A stretch of 64,000 nucleotides of DNA from Kribbella aluminosa (GCF_017876295.1 NZ_JAGINT010000002.1:2356001-2420000); one strand, 5' to 3'. Positions 41,579 to 49,818 are shown, counted from the first letter of the stretch. Numbers and translations: made by a program. The notes: generated from the letters alone by a model not told the origin.

Positions 41579-43441
41579 ATGGCGATCCCGCTGGCGACCA
41601 CCGGTACGGCGACGTTCGACCAGATCGCCATCGTCACCGGCGTGGTCGGCTGCCTGTACGTCGCACTCGCCGTGCTCCTGTGGCGGGAACGCACCGGCCA
41701 CGGAACCCTGGTAGGGAGGTTCGCGGACACCATCGGGAGACTGGACGGAGCCCCCCGGTGGGCCGCGCTCACGCCGTACCTGCACGCGGTCTCGCTGCTG
41801 GCCTGCGCGTTCGGGGTCTGGTGGGACATCGCGATCCACATCGACCGCGGCCGCGACACCGGCCCGTTCGGCACCGCGGCGCACTACCCGATCTTCTTCG
41901 GCATCCTCGGCGTGATCGTCTCCGGCGTACTGCCGATCGCGCTCGCCCGCAAACCACTGCCGGCCCGCATCATCAAGCTCACCAAGGGCTGGCGGATCCC
42001 GTGCAGCGCGGCGCTGGTCACGGTCTGCGGCACGTTCGCGCTGGTCGGATTCCCGCTCGACGACGTCTGGCACCGGTTGTTCGGTGAGGACGTCACGCTG
42101 TGGGGGCCGACGCACCTGCTGATGATCGGCGGCGTGGTGTTCTCGATCTTCGCCCGGCTGCTCGCGATCGCCGAGGTGGAACAGTTAGGTCCTGTCTGGC
42201 AATCCAGCCAGGACCTGGCCGGCCCGAACAAGCGCCGGATCTTCCAGGAGATGGTGTCGGTCGGCGCGCTGCTGATCGCCTGGGACCTGTTCAGCACCGA
42301 GTTCAACTACGGCGTACCGCAGTTCCCGCTGATCCTGCAGCCGATCCTGATCGCGTTCGGCGCCACGCTCGGGTTCACGATCCTGCGTGCGCGGCGCGGG
42401 CCGGGGTCCACGTTCGTCGCGCTGGGCGTGTACCTGCTGATCCGCGGCGGGATCGCGTACGCCGTCGCCGAGCCGCTCGGCCAGATCGTCGGGCACTTCC
42501 CGCTGCTGATCGTCGAGGCGGTCCTCGTCGAGGTAACGGCGTTTGCCCTCGGCAACAAGAACCGCTTCCGGCTCGGCCTGGTCGCCGGCGTGCTGATCGG
42601 GACCGTCGGCGTGGTCGCGGAGTACGCCTGGAGCCACGTCTGGATGCCGATCGCCTGGCCGTCGTCGATGCTGCCGTCCGCGATCGGGTACGGCGTGGTC
42701 GTCGGCGCCGGGGCCGGTCTCGTCGGAGCCTGGCTCGCGACCCGGTACGCCGAGGTGGCCGGCGAGGAGCGCGCGACCGGGATCAAGCCCGTCCGGGCGG
42801 TCGCGGTCCGGCGTACCCATCAACTCGGTGCCGTCGGGCTCGTGGCGGTCGCCGCCACGGTGTTCTTCTGCGTGCCGCGGTCCGCGGATCCGGGCGTGAG
42901 CGGGGTCGTGTCGTTGGAGCGGGTGGCCACGGGGGCCGAGCCGACGGCGTACGTCACGATCTCCCTCACCCCCGCGGACGCAGCCGCCCAGGTCGACAGT
43001 GCGCGCTGGTTCGAGGCGCTGGCCTGGCAGGGCGGCGGGCTGGTGTACCACCCGATGGAGAAGGTTGCCGAAGGCACCTACCGGTCGCGGGGCGCGCTGC
43101 CGATGTACGGGAAGTGGAAGTCGATGGTCCGGCTGCACCAGGGGCAGCGGGACATGGTCGCGGCCTGGGTGTACGCGCCGGAGGACGCGGCGATCGCGAA
43201 ACCGGTCGTCCAGGTGTCGAACGGGCAGACGGTCGAGTTCATCGACGAGCAGCAGGTACTGCGGCGTGAGGAACGGACCGACGTGCCACGATGGATGTGG
43301 AACGCCGGGTACGCGCTGCTGGCGGTGGTCGGGCTGCTCGAGGTGGCCGGGATCGCCTGGCTGGTCGGGCGCGGCGCCCGCGGCGGACGGATGCGAGCGG
43401 CTCATCTGGCCGCCGATGAACGGGAACGGGAGATTGCGTGA
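41579..43441 (+). CDS. Large membrane protein with extracytoplasmic YtkA/FixH-like domain
   Basis: 620 residues. About ten hydrophobic helices in residues 10-460, with His-rich loops (WWDIAIHIDRG, WHRLFGEDVTLWGPTH). Residues about 460-565 form a beta-rich domain (TAYVTISLTPADAAAQVDS, YRSRGALPMYGKWKSMVRL) resembling YtkA/FixH-like modules. A final helix and basic tail follow. ATG 41579 has GGAGGAG eight bases upstream. Function unknown. His residues at membrane boundaries and the YtkA-like fold hint at metal or redox chemistry (inference). It overlaps the hydrolase downstream by four bases. Confidence 0.75.
   Translation: MAIPLATTGTATFDQIAIVTGVVGCLYVALAVLLWRERTGHGTLVGRFADTIGRLDGAPRWAALTPYLHAVSLLACAFGVWWDIAIHIDRGRDTGPFGTAAHYPIFFGILGVIVSGVLPIALARKPLPARIIKLTKGWRIPCSAALVTVCGTFALVGFPLDDVWHRLFGEDVTLWGPTHLLMIGGVVFSIFARLLAIAEVEQLGPVWQSSQDLAGPNKRRIFQEMVSVGALLIAWDLFSTEFNYGVPQFPLILQPILIAFGATLGFTILRARRGPGSTFVALGVYLLIRGGIAYAVAEPLGQIVGHFPLLIVEAVLVEVTAFALGNKNRFRLGLVAGVLIGTVGVVAEYAWSHVWMPIAWPSSMLPSAIGYGVVVGAGAGLVGAWLATRYAEVAGEERATGIKPVRAVAVRRTHQLGAVGLVAVAATVFFCVPRSADPGVSGVVSLERVATGAEPTAYVTISLTPADAAAQVDSARWFEALAWQGGGLVYHPMEKVAEGTYRSRGALPMYGKWKSMVRLHQGQRDMVAAWVYAPEDAAIAKPVVQVSNGQTVEFIDEQQVLRREERTDVPRWMWNAGYALLAVVGLLEVAGIAWLVGRGARGGRMRAAHLAADEREREIA
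42186..42217. repeat. Second copy of the TAGGTCCTGTCTGG half-palindrome, inside a gene
   Basis: TAGGTCCTGTCTGG (42186-42199) is identical to the arm at 3295-3308 and is followed, after a 4-nt loop, by a near-complementary arm (42204-42217, two mismatches). It is in frame within the membrane-protein gene. Confidence 0.6.
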
Positions 43442-44544
43442 CGATCCAGCTCGAGCGCTCCGGGGTAACCACCTCTGATGGAGTGCGCCTGAACGTCGAG
43501 GTGACCGGGCCGGCCGACGCACCGGTGACGGTGCTGCTGGTGCACGGCTGGACGTGCTCGACCCGTTCCTGGCACAACCAGGTCGAGGGGTTGCCGCAGA
43601 TCCTCGGGCCGGACGCCGTCCGCGTGGTCACGTACGACCACCGCGGCCACGGTCGCTCGGACGCCGCGCCGCCCGGGTCGACCCGGCTCGACCAACTTGC
43701 CGACGACCTGGTGACCGTGCTGGACGAGGTCGTCGGCGACGGGCCGGTCGTGTACGCCGGCCACTCGATGGGCGGCATGACCCTGATGGCCGCCGCCGAC
43801 CGCTACCCGGAACTGTTCGGCACCCGCATCCGCGCGGCCGCCCTGATCAGCACCACCTCCGGCCACCTCACCGAAGGCGCCCTCGGCATCCCGGCCCGCC
43901 TCGACCCCACCGCCGCCCGAATCGCCCCGCGGGTCCTGAACGCGGTAGGCCGAAGAATCGACCGCCGAGCAGCAGCACGAGCGGCCGCCGGGAGCCGCGG
44001 CTCGGAGGCGGCCGGCGAACTCCACCAGGCGACCGCCCTGGTGGACGGAGGCCGCCAGGCCGCGACCGGAACCGGCGCTGCCCGGAGCGGGCAGGAGAGC
44101 GCAGGCCGCCGGGACAGGGTGCCCGCGGCGGGGTCGGTGGCGCGGCTTGCTGGCGTTGGGCGGCGCGCTGCGGTGCGGGCGGCGCGGTTGCAGGGGCCGG
44201 TGCTTCGGCGGGTGGTGTTCGGGAAGAAGGCGGATCCGGCCGAGGTGGAGTTGTTCATGGAGGACCTGGCCGTGGTGCCGGGGGCGTCGTACGGAGGGTT
44301 CTTCGAGACGATGCTCGAGCATGACCGCGGTGACGCGCTGAAGGTGCTGGAACAGTTGCCGGTGGAGATCATGCACGGCACCTGCGACCGGCTCCTCCCG
44401 CCGCGGCACGCCAACCGGATGGCCGCCCAGCTCCCCACCGCCCGGCTCTGGATCTACCCCGGCGCCGGCCACATGCTCATGCAGGAACGCCCCCGCGACA
44501 TCACCCATCGCCTCGCCTCGCTCGTCCGCAAGGCGTCCACCTGA
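43438..44544 (+). CDS. Alpha/beta hydrolase with a low-complexity insertion
   Basis: 368 residues, longer than the usual 290-300. Nucleophile GHSMGG (about 104-109), acid in HGTCDRLLPP, His in YPGAGHMLM. Between about residues 175 and 258 an Arg/Ala/Gly-rich segment (from RAAARAAAGSRGSEAAGE to GRRAAVRAARLQG) interrupts the cap region of the family. Its DNA contains an inverted repeat, CCACCAGG and CCTGGTGG near 44022-44044. The insertion may be tolerated in a loop or may disable the enzyme. GTGA overlap couples it to the membrane protein. Confidence 0.75.
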   Translation: MTIQLERSGVTTSDGVRLNVEVTGPADAPVTVLLVHGWTCSTRSWHNQVEGLPQILGPDAVRVVTYDHRGHGRSDAAPPGSTRLDQLADDLVTVLDEVVGDGPVVYAGHSMGGMTLMAAADRYPELFGTRIRAAALISTTSGHLTEGALGIPARLDPTAARIAPRVLNAVGRRIDRRAAARAAAGSRGSEAAGELHQATALVDGGRQAATGTGAARSGQESAGRRDRVPAAGSVARLAGVGRRAAVRAARLQGPVLRRVVFGKKADPAEVELFMEDLAVVPGASYGGFFETMLEHDRGDALKVLEQLPVEIMHGTCDRLLPPRHANRMAAQLPTARLWIYPGAGHMLMQERPRDITHRLASLVRKAST

Positions 44545-44584
44545 GAGATCTGGTCTGGCTCGTCCGCAAGGCGTCCGCCTGAGA
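44521..44584. repeat. 26-bp direct duplication across the hydrolase stop codon
   Basis: CTCGTCCGCAAGGCGTCCNC plus CTGAGA occurs at 44521-44546 and again at 44559-44584 with one base change. The first copy encodes the hydrolase end and stop; the second is non-coding. Confidence 0.85.
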
Positions 44585-44616
44585 GGCTCATCACGGCCCA
44601 CTACGGCGTACTCGCC

Positions 44617-44622
44617 TACGCT
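44617..44622 (+). promoter_or_regulatory. -10 element of a leaderless transcript
   Basis: TACGCT lies exactly six bases before the GTG at 44629, with no ribosome site between. This predicts transcription starting at the G of the start codon. Confidence 0.5.
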
Positions 44623-44628
44623 CGACCC

Positions 44629-45774
44629 GTGCAGAACCTTCTCTCGGACGTCGTGGTCGTCGACCTAACGCGCGCCCTCGCCGGCCCGCACGCGGCAATG
44701 ATGCTGGGGGATCTCGGCGCACGGGTGATCAAGGTCGAGACCCCGAACGGCGGCGACGACAGCCGCGGGTGGGGCCCGCCGTTCGTCGACGGTGAGTCGA
44801 CGTACTACCTGTCCGCGAACCGCAACAAGGAGTCGGTCACCGCGGACCTGAAGTCCGAGGACGGCAAGGACTTCCTCACCAGGCTGGTCCGCAAGGCCGA
44901 CGTACTGATCGAGAACTTCCGCCCCGGCGTGCTCGACCGCCTCGGCTTCGGCACCGCGCGGCTGCACGAGCTCAACCCCGGCCTGGTGATCCTGTCGATC
45001 ACCGGCTTCGGGCACGACGGCCCCGAGGGCGGCCGCGCCGGGTACGACCAGATCGCCCAGGGCGAAGGCGGCCTGATGAGCATCACCGGCGAGACCGAGC
45101 CGACGAAGGTCGGCGCCCCGATCTCGGACCTGCTGGCCGGCATGTACGGCGCTTACGGTGCGCTGGCCGCGCTGCACGAGCGGGCCATCACCGGCAAGGG
45201 CCGCGTGGTGCGGACCAGCCTGCTGGCCGCGGTCGTCGGCGTGCACGCGTTCCACGGTACGAAGTGGACGGTCGCGCACGAGCTGCCGGAGCGGGTCGGC
45301 AACCACCACGCGCAGATCGCGCCGTACGGGCTCTATCGCTCCCGCGACGACATCGTGCAGGTGGCGGTCGGCAGTGAGGGACTGTGGCGGCTGTTCGCGC
45401 CGATCGTCGGACTGGCTGCGGACGACGCACGTTTCGCGGTCAACTCGGAGCGGGTCGCGCACCGCGACGAACTGACCGCCGCGATCGAGGCCGCGTTCGC
45501 CGGGGACTCGGCGGACGTGTGGCTGGAACGCCTTGCGGAGAAGGGGATCCCGGCCGGCAAGGTCCGCGACTTCCGGCAGGTCTACGAGTGGGACCAGACC
45601 CGCTCCCAGGGCCTCCTCGTCGACGTCGAGCACCCCACCCTCGGCACCATCCAGCTCCCCGGTCCACCCCTGCGCTTCGACGACAACCCGTACGCCGGCG
45701 CCCGCGAAACCAACCTCCCGCCGCCCCGGCTGGGCGAGCACAACGAGTCCGTCCGCGCCTGGCTGGAGGAGTAG
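44629..45774 (+). CDS. Class III (CaiB/BaiF-type) CoA-transferase
   Basis: 381 residues. N-terminal VVVDLTRALAGPHAAMMLGDL, then VIKVETPNGGDDSRGWGPP, and the catalytic Asp in GAPISDLLAGMYGAYG (about residue 166). NLPPPRLGEHN is the usual C-terminal motif. It moves CoA between carboxylic acids. In context it could activate an acid released by monooxygenase and hydrolase steps (inference); the substrate is not readable. GTG start, probably leaderless. Confidence 0.9.
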   Translation: MQNLLSDVVVVDLTRALAGPHAAMMLGDLGARVIKVETPNGGDDSRGWGPPFVDGESTYYLSANRNKESVTADLKSEDGKDFLTRLVRKADVLIENFRPGVLDRLGFGTARLHELNPGLVILSITGFGHDGPEGGRAGYDQIAQGEGGLMSITGETEPTKVGAPISDLLAGMYGAYGALAALHERAITGKGRVVRTSLLAAVVGVHAFHGTKWTVAHELPERVGNHHAQIAPYGLYRSRDDIVQVAVGSEGLWRLFAPIVGLAADDARFAVNSERVAHRDELTAAIEAAFAGDSADVWLERLAEKGIPAGKVRDFRQVYEWDQTRSQGLLVDVEHPTLGTIQLPGPPLRFDDNPYAGARETNLPPPRLGEHNESVRAWLEE

Positions 45775-45967
45775 GAGCGGACCTGCAGCACTCAGCAACC
45801 GGCGCCGTGCCCACGAGTTCACGCTTGCGGGGGCGGCGCCGGTGTCTGTCCGCACGGGTTGATGAGTGGTGGCGGTCCGCACTTTTCGACCGAGATGGAA
45901 AGGCTGCCGAGACCGGACCTCGACGGCGAAGCTGGGTCACGGATGGGTCCGTTGACCTGGTGAGGGG

Positions 45968-45997
45968 TTGACGGGCCCGCGGGCGGCGGTCTAGCGT
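45968..45997 (+). promoter_or_regulatory. Sigma-70-type promoter of the sugar ABC operon
   Basis: TTGACG (45968-45973), an 18-base spacer and TAGCGT (45992-45997). Transcription would start near 46004, inside the operator, leaving about 147 bases before the ATPase ATG at 46151. Confidence 0.65.
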
Positions 45998-45999
45998 CC

Positions 46000-46016
46000 G
46001 GGAAATCGATTACTCG
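46000..46016. promoter_or_regulatory. LacI-family operator at the sugar ABC promoter
   Basis: GGGAAATCGATTACTCG lies directly after the -10 element, where bound repressor blocks initiation. Its reverse complement matches 15 of 17 bases of the site at 50856-50872 upstream of the LacI gene. Confidence 0.75.
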
Positions 46017-46034
46017 CCCGATCGCGGAGGTGCT

Positions 46035-46154
46035 GTGTTGAATTGCCACGCCTCCGGCGCGGCGGGGTCATGGGGCTGGGGCTCCCGGCCTTCCCTCGTC
46101 GCTCGAGTCGCTTCGCTCCCGCCGCTCCTCAGTCCAGGCCGGGAGGCCCCATGA
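46035..46154 (+). CDS. 39-codon leader ORF overlapping the sugar-ABC ATPase start
   Basis: GTG 46035 is preceded by GGAGG (46026-46030). The frame has no stop until TGA at 46152-46154, which overlaps the ATPase ATG at 46151 as ATGA. The peptide begins MLNCHASGAAGSWGWG and ends SPGREAP, and resembles no protein I know. The ORF runs through both arms of a large hairpin whose 3' arm holds the ATPase ribosome site, so translating it would open that hairpin. Its role is probably the act of translation rather than the peptide (inference). Confidence 0.55.
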   Translation: MLNCHASGAAGSWGWGSRPSLVARVASLPPLLSPGREAP

Positions 46155-46155
46155 C
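46067..46155 (+). promoter_or_regulatory. 20-bp-arm hairpin masking the ATPase ribosome site and start codon
   Basis: GTCATGGGGC (46067-46076) and CTCCCGGCCT (46082-46091), split by a 5-base bulge, are together the exact complement of 46136-46155. The 3' arm contains GGGAGG and the ATG of the ATPase. The loop is 44 bases. Confidence 0.7.
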
Positions 46156-47704
46156 ACGGCCTGACCTCGTGACGATGAGTGCGATCGGGAAGCGGTACGG
46201 CGGAGTGCGGGCCTGTCACGAGGTGGACTTCGTGCTCGGGGCCGGTGAGGTGCATGCGCTGCTCGGGGAGAACGGGGCCGGCAAGAGCACGCTGATGAAG
46301 ATCCTGTCCGGCGACGTCACGGAGTACGCGGGCAGCATCGCGATCAACGGCGAACCGGTGCGGTTCAACGGCCCCACCGACGCGCAGACCGCGGGGATCG
46401 CGATGATCCACCAGGAACTCGACCTCGTCCCGGCACTGTCGGTCGCGGACAACATCTTCCTCGGCCGCGAGCTCCGGACGCCGTACCGGACCGTCGACCG
46501 CCGCCGGATGGAACGCGAGGCGCGAGACCTCCTCGACCGCAGCGGCGTCAGCCTCGATCCGCGCCGCCCGGTCGGCGAGCTCCGGGTCGGCGAGCAGCAG
46601 CTCGTCACGATCGCGAAGGCGATCTCCCTCGACGCCCGCGTGCTGATCATGGACGAGCCGACCTCCGCGCTCACCAGCTCCGAGGTCGAGCGGCTCTTCG
46701 ACGTGATCCGCGAGCTCCGGCAGAGCGGCGTCGGGATCGTCTACATCTCGCACCGGATGGAGGAGATCGCCCAGGTCGCCGACCGTGCGACCGTCCTCCG
46801 CAACGGCCGCATCGTGACCAGCTTCGACCCGCGCGAACTCAGTACGGCGGAAGTCGTCGAGGCGATGGTCGGCCGGCCCGTACAGACCATGTTCACCACC
46901 CCCGACAGCGACACCGGCGACGAACTGCTGCGCATCGAGGACCTCGTCGTGAAGGCGAAACGCCCCGGCCGCCGCGACCCGGACGGCATCTCGCTGACCG
47001 TCCGCGCCGGCGAGATCGTCGGCCTCGCCGGACTCCTCGGCGCCGGCCGCACCGAACTCCTCGAGACCCTGTACGGCGTCGCGCCCGGCGGCACGCTGAC
47101 GGGCCGGATTCTCCTGCAGGGCAAGCCGATCCGGCCGCGCAGCCCGCGGCAGGCGCTGGCGCACGGCATCGGGTTCGTCCCGGAGGACCGGCGCGCGTCC
47201 GGGCTCGTGCTGTTCCACTCGATCCTCGCGAACACGGTGCTCTCGAGTCTCCCGGCGTACGGCCGGTTCGGCCGGTTCGGCCGGTTCGGCATTGTCGCGC
47301 GCCGGCTCGAGCGGGCCGCGTCGGCGTCGATGGCGGATCGGTTGCGGCTGAAGTTCGGGCGGATGCAGGACGAGGTCGGCACGCTGTCCGGCGGGAACCA
47401 GCAGAAGGTCGTGTTCGGCCGGATGCTGCTCACCGAGCCGAAGCTGCTGCTCCTCGACGAGCCGACCCGCGGCGTCGACGTCGGCGCGAAGGCCGAGATC
47501 TACCGGCTGCTCGGCGAGCTCGCGGGGCAGGGCATCGGCGTACTGCTCGCCTCGTCCGAGCTCCCCGAACTGGTAGGAGTCTGCGACCGCGTCGTCGTGC
47601 TGCGGGACGGGCGCGACGTGGCGTCGTTCAGTACGGCGGACTCGGGCGAGGGCGATCTGCTGGCCGCCGCGATGGGACAAATCGAAGTCGGAGGAGTGCG
47701 ATGA
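46151..47704 (+). CDS. Sugar ABC transporter ATPase with two ABC domains (RbsA/MglA type)
   Basis: 517 residues. Domain 1: Walker A GENGAGKST (about 40-48), Q-loop MIHQELD, signature ELRVGEQQLV, Walker B VLIMDEPTSAL. Domain 2: a degenerate Walker A (GLLGAGRTEL) as is normal in this family, an intact signature LSGGNQQKV and Walker B LLLLDEPTRGVDVG. ATG 46151 follows GGGAGG but both lie in a hairpin arm. A GRFGRFGRFG stretch (47265-47290) comes from a 9-base tandem repeat. It energises import with the RbsC-type permease downstream. Confidence 0.95.
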   Translation: MTRPDLVTMSAIGKRYGGVRACHEVDFVLGAGEVHALLGENGAGKSTLMKILSGDVTEYAGSIAINGEPVRFNGPTDAQTAGIAMIHQELDLVPALSVADNIFLGRELRTPYRTVDRRRMEREARDLLDRSGVSLDPRRPVGELRVGEQQLVTIAKAISLDARVLIMDEPTSALTSSEVERLFDVIRELRQSGVGIVYISHRMEEIAQVADRATVLRNGRIVTSFDPRELSTAEVVEAMVGRPVQTMFTTPDSDTGDELLRIEDLVVKAKRPGRRDPDGISLTVRAGEIVGLAGLLGAGRTELLETLYGVAPGGTLTGRILLQGKPIRPRSPRQALAHGIGFVPEDRRASGLVLFHSILANTVLSSLPAYGRFGRFGRFGIVARRLERAASASMADRLRLKFGRMQDEVGTLSGGNQQKVVFGRMLLTEPKLLLLDEPTRGVDVGAKAEIYRLLGELAGQGIGVLLASSELPELVGVCDRVVVLRDGRDVASFSTADSGEGDLLAAAMGQIEVGGVR

Positions 47705-48726
47705 CCGACGTACAGGACCGGCCGGCGGTGGGCGCGCCGGCCGGGCAGCGCAGCGTGGCCGCGACGCTGTTCCGGTTCCAGAGCGTCTTCGGGCTGATCG
47801 CGGTGTTCGTCGCGGCGATCATCTTCTCGCCGCGGAAGAACGGCGAGATCCTGTTCATCAGCGCGGACAACCTGGCGAACGTGGTCCGGGCGGTGTCCGA
47901 GATCGGGATCATCGCGGTCGGGATGACGTTCGTGATCCTGATCGGCGGGATCGACCTGTCGGTCGGCGCGGTGCTCGGCCTGGCCGCGGTCGGTTCCGCC
48001 GTACTGATGGTCGAGAACGACTGGGGTTTCCTGCCGTCGGTCGTGCTCGTGCTCGCGATCGGCCTGGTCTTCGGTGCCCTGCAAGGGATCGCGACCGCGA
48101 TGATCGGGATCCAGTCGTTCATCGTGACCCTGGCCGGCCTGCAGATAGCCAGAGGTCTGGCGCGGATCTGGTCCGGCGGGCAGGGCGTCGCGATCGCGTA
48201 CGGCAACGGGCCGAACGAGGCGCCGGCGTCGTTCGCGCTGCTCGGCGAGCGCACCTTCGGCGGCCTGGTGCCGATCCCGGTGATCATCTTCGCGGTGGTC
48301 GCGGCTGCCGCGGTGGTGTTCCTGCGGGTCAGCGCGTTCGCCCGGCACCTGTACGCCGTCGGCGGCAACGAGAAGGCCGCGCGGCTGTCCGGCGTACCGG
48401 TGGTCCGGGTGAAGGTCGCGGTGTTCGCGATCTGCGGGTTGCTCGCGTCGCTGGCCGGCATCGTGCACGCCGTCCAGCTCAACCAGGGCAGCCCGAACGA
48501 CGGTATCGGCTACGAGCTGGACGCGATCGCCGCGGTGGTGATCGGCGGCACCAGTCTCGCGGGCGGCCGTGGTTCGGTGGCCGGGACGGTGGCCGGCGCG
48601 CTGCTGCTCGGCGTACTGAACAACATCCTCGCCCTGAACAACATCGACTCCAACATCCAGCTCCTGATCAAGGGACTGGTGATCGTTGCCGCCGCCGCGC
48701 TGCAACGGCTCCGCCCCACCTCGTAA
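47701..48726 (+). CDS. Sugar ABC transporter permease (RbsC type)
   Basis: 341 residues with about eight to ten membrane helices. Family motifs: MTFVILIGGIDLSVGAVLGL (about 78-97), GIQSFIVTLAGLQIARGLA, YAVGGNEKAARLSGVPV and AAVVIGGTSLAGGRGSVAGT (about 279-298). ATGA overlap with the ATPase. It forms a homodimeric channel for a pentose or hexose; the exact sugar cannot be read from sequence. Confidence 0.95.
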   Translation: MTDVQDRPAVGAPAGQRSVAATLFRFQSVFGLIAVFVAAIIFSPRKNGEILFISADNLANVVRAVSEIGIIAVGMTFVILIGGIDLSVGAVLGLAAVGSAVLMVENDWGFLPSVVLVLAIGLVFGALQGIATAMIGIQSFIVTLAGLQIARGLARIWSGGQGVAIAYGNGPNEAPASFALLGERTFGGLVPIPVIIFAVVAAAAVVFLRVSAFARHLYAVGGNEKAARLSGVPVVRVKVAVFAICGLLASLAGIVHAVQLNQGSPNDGIGYELDAIAAVVIGGTSLAGGRGSVAGTVAGALLLGVLNNILALNNIDSNIQLLIKGLVIVAAAALQRLRPTS

Positions 48727-48739
48727 GGAAGGCTCTGTC

Positions 48740-49744
48740 ATGCGTTCTGTGAGAATTCCGTTGGCCGCGGCAGCTGTGGCCGCGCTCGTGCTGGCCGGTT
48801 GCGGGACCACCAGCGAGCGAACGGCGGGTTCGTCGCCCGGCGCGTCCAAGTCCTGCAAGGGGGCCGACGGCAAGTACACGATCGGGATGAGCCAGGCGAA
48901 CGTCGCCGAGCCGTACCGGCAGCGGATGGACGACGACATCAAGAACGCGGCCAAGGACGTGCCGCAGTTCGACGTGAAGTTCGCGGACGCTGCGCAGGAC
49001 AACGCCAAGCAGGTCGCGGACGTGGAGAACTACATCACCCAGCAGATCGACCTGCTGATCATCAGCCCGAACGAGGCGAAGCCGCTGACCGCGGTGGTGA
49101 AGAAGGCGTACGACAAGGGCATTCCGGTGATCGTGCTGGACCGGAAGGTCGAGGGGGACGCGTACACCGGGTTCATCGGCGGCGACAACGTGCAGATCGG
49201 GCGCGAGGCCGGCAAGTACATCGCGGAGAAGCTGCTGCCTCAGGGCGGGAACGTCGTCGAGCTGAAGGGCCTGGCCGGGGCGACGCCGCAGGCCGAGCGG
49301 CACGAGGGATTCGTCGAGGGGATCAAGGGCAACCCGAAGGTCAAGGTGATCGCGAGCGCGAGCGGTGACTGGCTGCGGGAGAAGGGCCAGTCGCAGATGG
49401 ACGCGCTGCTGAAGGCGAACCCGAAGATCGACGTGGTGTTCTCGCACAACGACCCGATGGCGGAGGGCGCGTACCTGGCCGCGAAGGCGGTCGGCCGGGA
49501 GAAGCAGATGAAGTTCACCGGCATCGACGCGCTGCCGATCCCGTCCGGTGGGATCAAGGCGGTCGAGCAGGGGCGGCTGTCCGCGACGTTCACGTACCCG
49601 ACGAACGGCAAGGAAGCGATCGCCGCCGCGAAGAAGTTGCTCATCGACTGCGGCACGATCCCGAAGACGCAGACGCTCCCGACGCGCCTGATCGACCCGT
49701 CCAACGCGGCGAAGATCTACGCCGAGGAGAACCCCAACGGGTGA
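48740..49744 (+). CDS. Periplasmic-type sugar-binding lipoprotein (RbsB-like)
   Basis: 334 residues. Lipoprotein signal with lipobox LAGC (Cys about 22). The type-1 periplasmic fold has YTIGMSQANVAEPYRQRMDD, LLIISPNEAKPLTAVV, IPVIVLDRKVEGDAYTGFIG, VVFSHNDPMAEGAYLAA and KFTGIDALPIPSGGIKAVEQ (the last two near 232-285). ATG 48740 follows AAGGAAGG. It captures the sugar for the ATPase/permease pair; the RVSD-like residues around DRKVEGDAYTG resemble ribose/galactose binders. Confidence 0.93.
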   Translation: MRSVRIPLAAAAVAALVLAGCGTTSERTAGSSPGASKSCKGADGKYTIGMSQANVAEPYRQRMDDDIKNAAKDVPQFDVKFADAAQDNAKQVADVENYITQQIDLLIISPNEAKPLTAVVKKAYDKGIPVIVLDRKVEGDAYTGFIGGDNVQIGREAGKYIAEKLLPQGGNVVELKGLAGATPQAERHEGFVEGIKGNPKVKVIASASGDWLREKGQSQMDALLKANPKIDVVFSHNDPMAEGAYLAAKAVGREKQMKFTGIDALPIPSGGIKAVEQGRLSATFTYPTNGKEAIAAAKKLLIDCGTIPKTQTLPTRLIDPSNAAKIYAEENPNG

Positions 49745-49758
49745 CGGGTGGACCGGCA

Positions 49759-49818
49759 CGCAGGCAGAACCTCCCGAAGACCCCGGTTTGCGGCCGTTCA
49801 ATGCCACTTCTGCCTGCG
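49759..49818. terminator. Long-loop hairpin between convergent operon and LacI gene
   Basis: CGCAGGCAGAA (49759-49769) is exactly complementary to TTCTGCCTGCG (49808-49818), with a 38-base loop, in the 85-base gap between convergent stops. Confidence 0.45.

Larger units (their letters stand above)
45775..46034. other. Intergenic region carrying the sugar-ABC promoter
   Basis: 260 bases; no gene seen in the first 190. The promoter (45968-45997) and LacI-type operator (46000-46016) occupy its right end, followed by the leader ORF at 46035. Confidence 0.6.

Noticed and set aside
47265-47290. GRFGRFGRFG repeat in the sugar ABC ATPase as a functional insertion
   Set aside because: It is a short 9-base slippage repeat in the variable loop between conserved blocks of domain 2; the motifs on both sides are intact.
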